Origin: an uncultured Pontibacter sp. | GTDB taxonomy: Bacteria > Bacteroidota > Bacteroidia > Cytophagales > Hymenobacteraceae | Reading direction: 5' to 3' | Length of the DNA stretch: 64,000 nt | Assembly: GCF_947495565.1 (NCBI RefSeq) | Contig: NZ_CANLZM010000003.1 | Span: forward strand, 62,001-126,000 | In this document: positions 63,871 through 64,000 of the stretch, in pieces | How the letters are laid out: each line of letters begins with the position of its first letter | Numbering within the stretch: the first letter of the stretch is position 1 | Position numbers and translations under genes: made by a program | Notes under the pieces: model-generated | Databases searched by the model: none | Told to the model about the DNA's origin: nothing | The model's input: the letters and a program-made list of their open reading frames with translations, nothing else

Positions 63871-64000
63871 TCACAACCTTATACTTTGAAATGTGCAGGG
63901 AATGATAGTCATTACCGAGCAGACCCCGTTCCTGAGCAAAGGCTGAATCAACATAAAATAACATCAGCAAAGGCATTGACTTAAACTACTATGCCCGTAA

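Noticed and set aside
1-64000. CRISPR array, tRNA or rRNA genes
   Set aside because: No regularly spaced direct repeats, no tRNA-like T-arm sequences and no rRNA segments were seen on either strand by inspection.

Overview
The window looks like the chromosome of an aerobic bacterium of the Bacteroidota, most probably a Pontibacter/Hymenobacter-type member of the Cytophagales. Four signs point there: promoters of the Bacteroidota type (TTG, about 19 bases, TAnnTTTG), no clear Shine-Dalgarno sequences, a short NuoG in an otherwise complete 14-subunit NADH dehydrogenase operon, and a mix of gamma carbonic anhydrase, DUF302, hemerythrin and GtrA-type genes. The genus is an inference.

Layout. Positions 1-9.7 kb are housekeeping: two amidohydrolases, class I aldolase, accD, two OmpA lipoproteins (the first behind a near-consensus sigma-54 promoter), a YjdF-like membrane protein, an MBL hydrolase, an endonuclease III-like protein and a tandem DUF302 lipoprotein. 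Positions 9.7-19.5 kb are an accessory island. From 19.5 to 38.5 kb come LD-carboxypeptidase, AbgT, a radical SAM protein, a gamma carbonic anhydrase, hemerythrin, a CorC-like protein, DsbD, superoxide dismutase, TadA, GtrA, a GT22-like transferase, GDPD and AspS. The nuo operon fills 38.9-53.7 kb on the minus strand, split between nuoJ and nuoK by a lipoprotein gene on the other strand. From 53.9 to 63.3 kb are PruA, a YjjG-like phosphatase, an ArsR regulator, an NDH-2 oxidoreductase, an M1 peptidase and HupE/UreJ.

The island is the most interesting part. Six imperfect palindromes of 60-85 bp, each with a CTAAC-type box at one end and a GTTAG-type box at the other, separate single, mostly AT-rich genes that all read on the minus strand. 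Four of them share a loop core resembling TTCGGCTnnGCCTC. Two cassette stop codons lie inside these sites and two start codons lie within about 15 bases of one. This is the architecture of integron attC sites and gene cassettes. At the upstream end is the last 44 codons of a tyrosine recombinase. One site is split by an IS1182-type element and another by a group II intron that lacks its reverse transcriptase; attC sites are known targets of some group II introns. An IS110-type element lies in the same array. I read this as a decayed integron or CALIN-like cassette array, which is rarely described in Bacteroidota.

Other observations: the 10-bp palindrome AAGTATACTT and its halves are strikingly common everywhere, inside and outside genes; a candidate small RNA lies near 22.8-22.9 kb; four DnaA-box-like sequences cluster near 38.6-38.7 kb; and a mosaic intergenic repeat occurs three times (25.1, 33.5 and 63.5 kb). 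No rRNA, tRNA or CRISPR array was seen.
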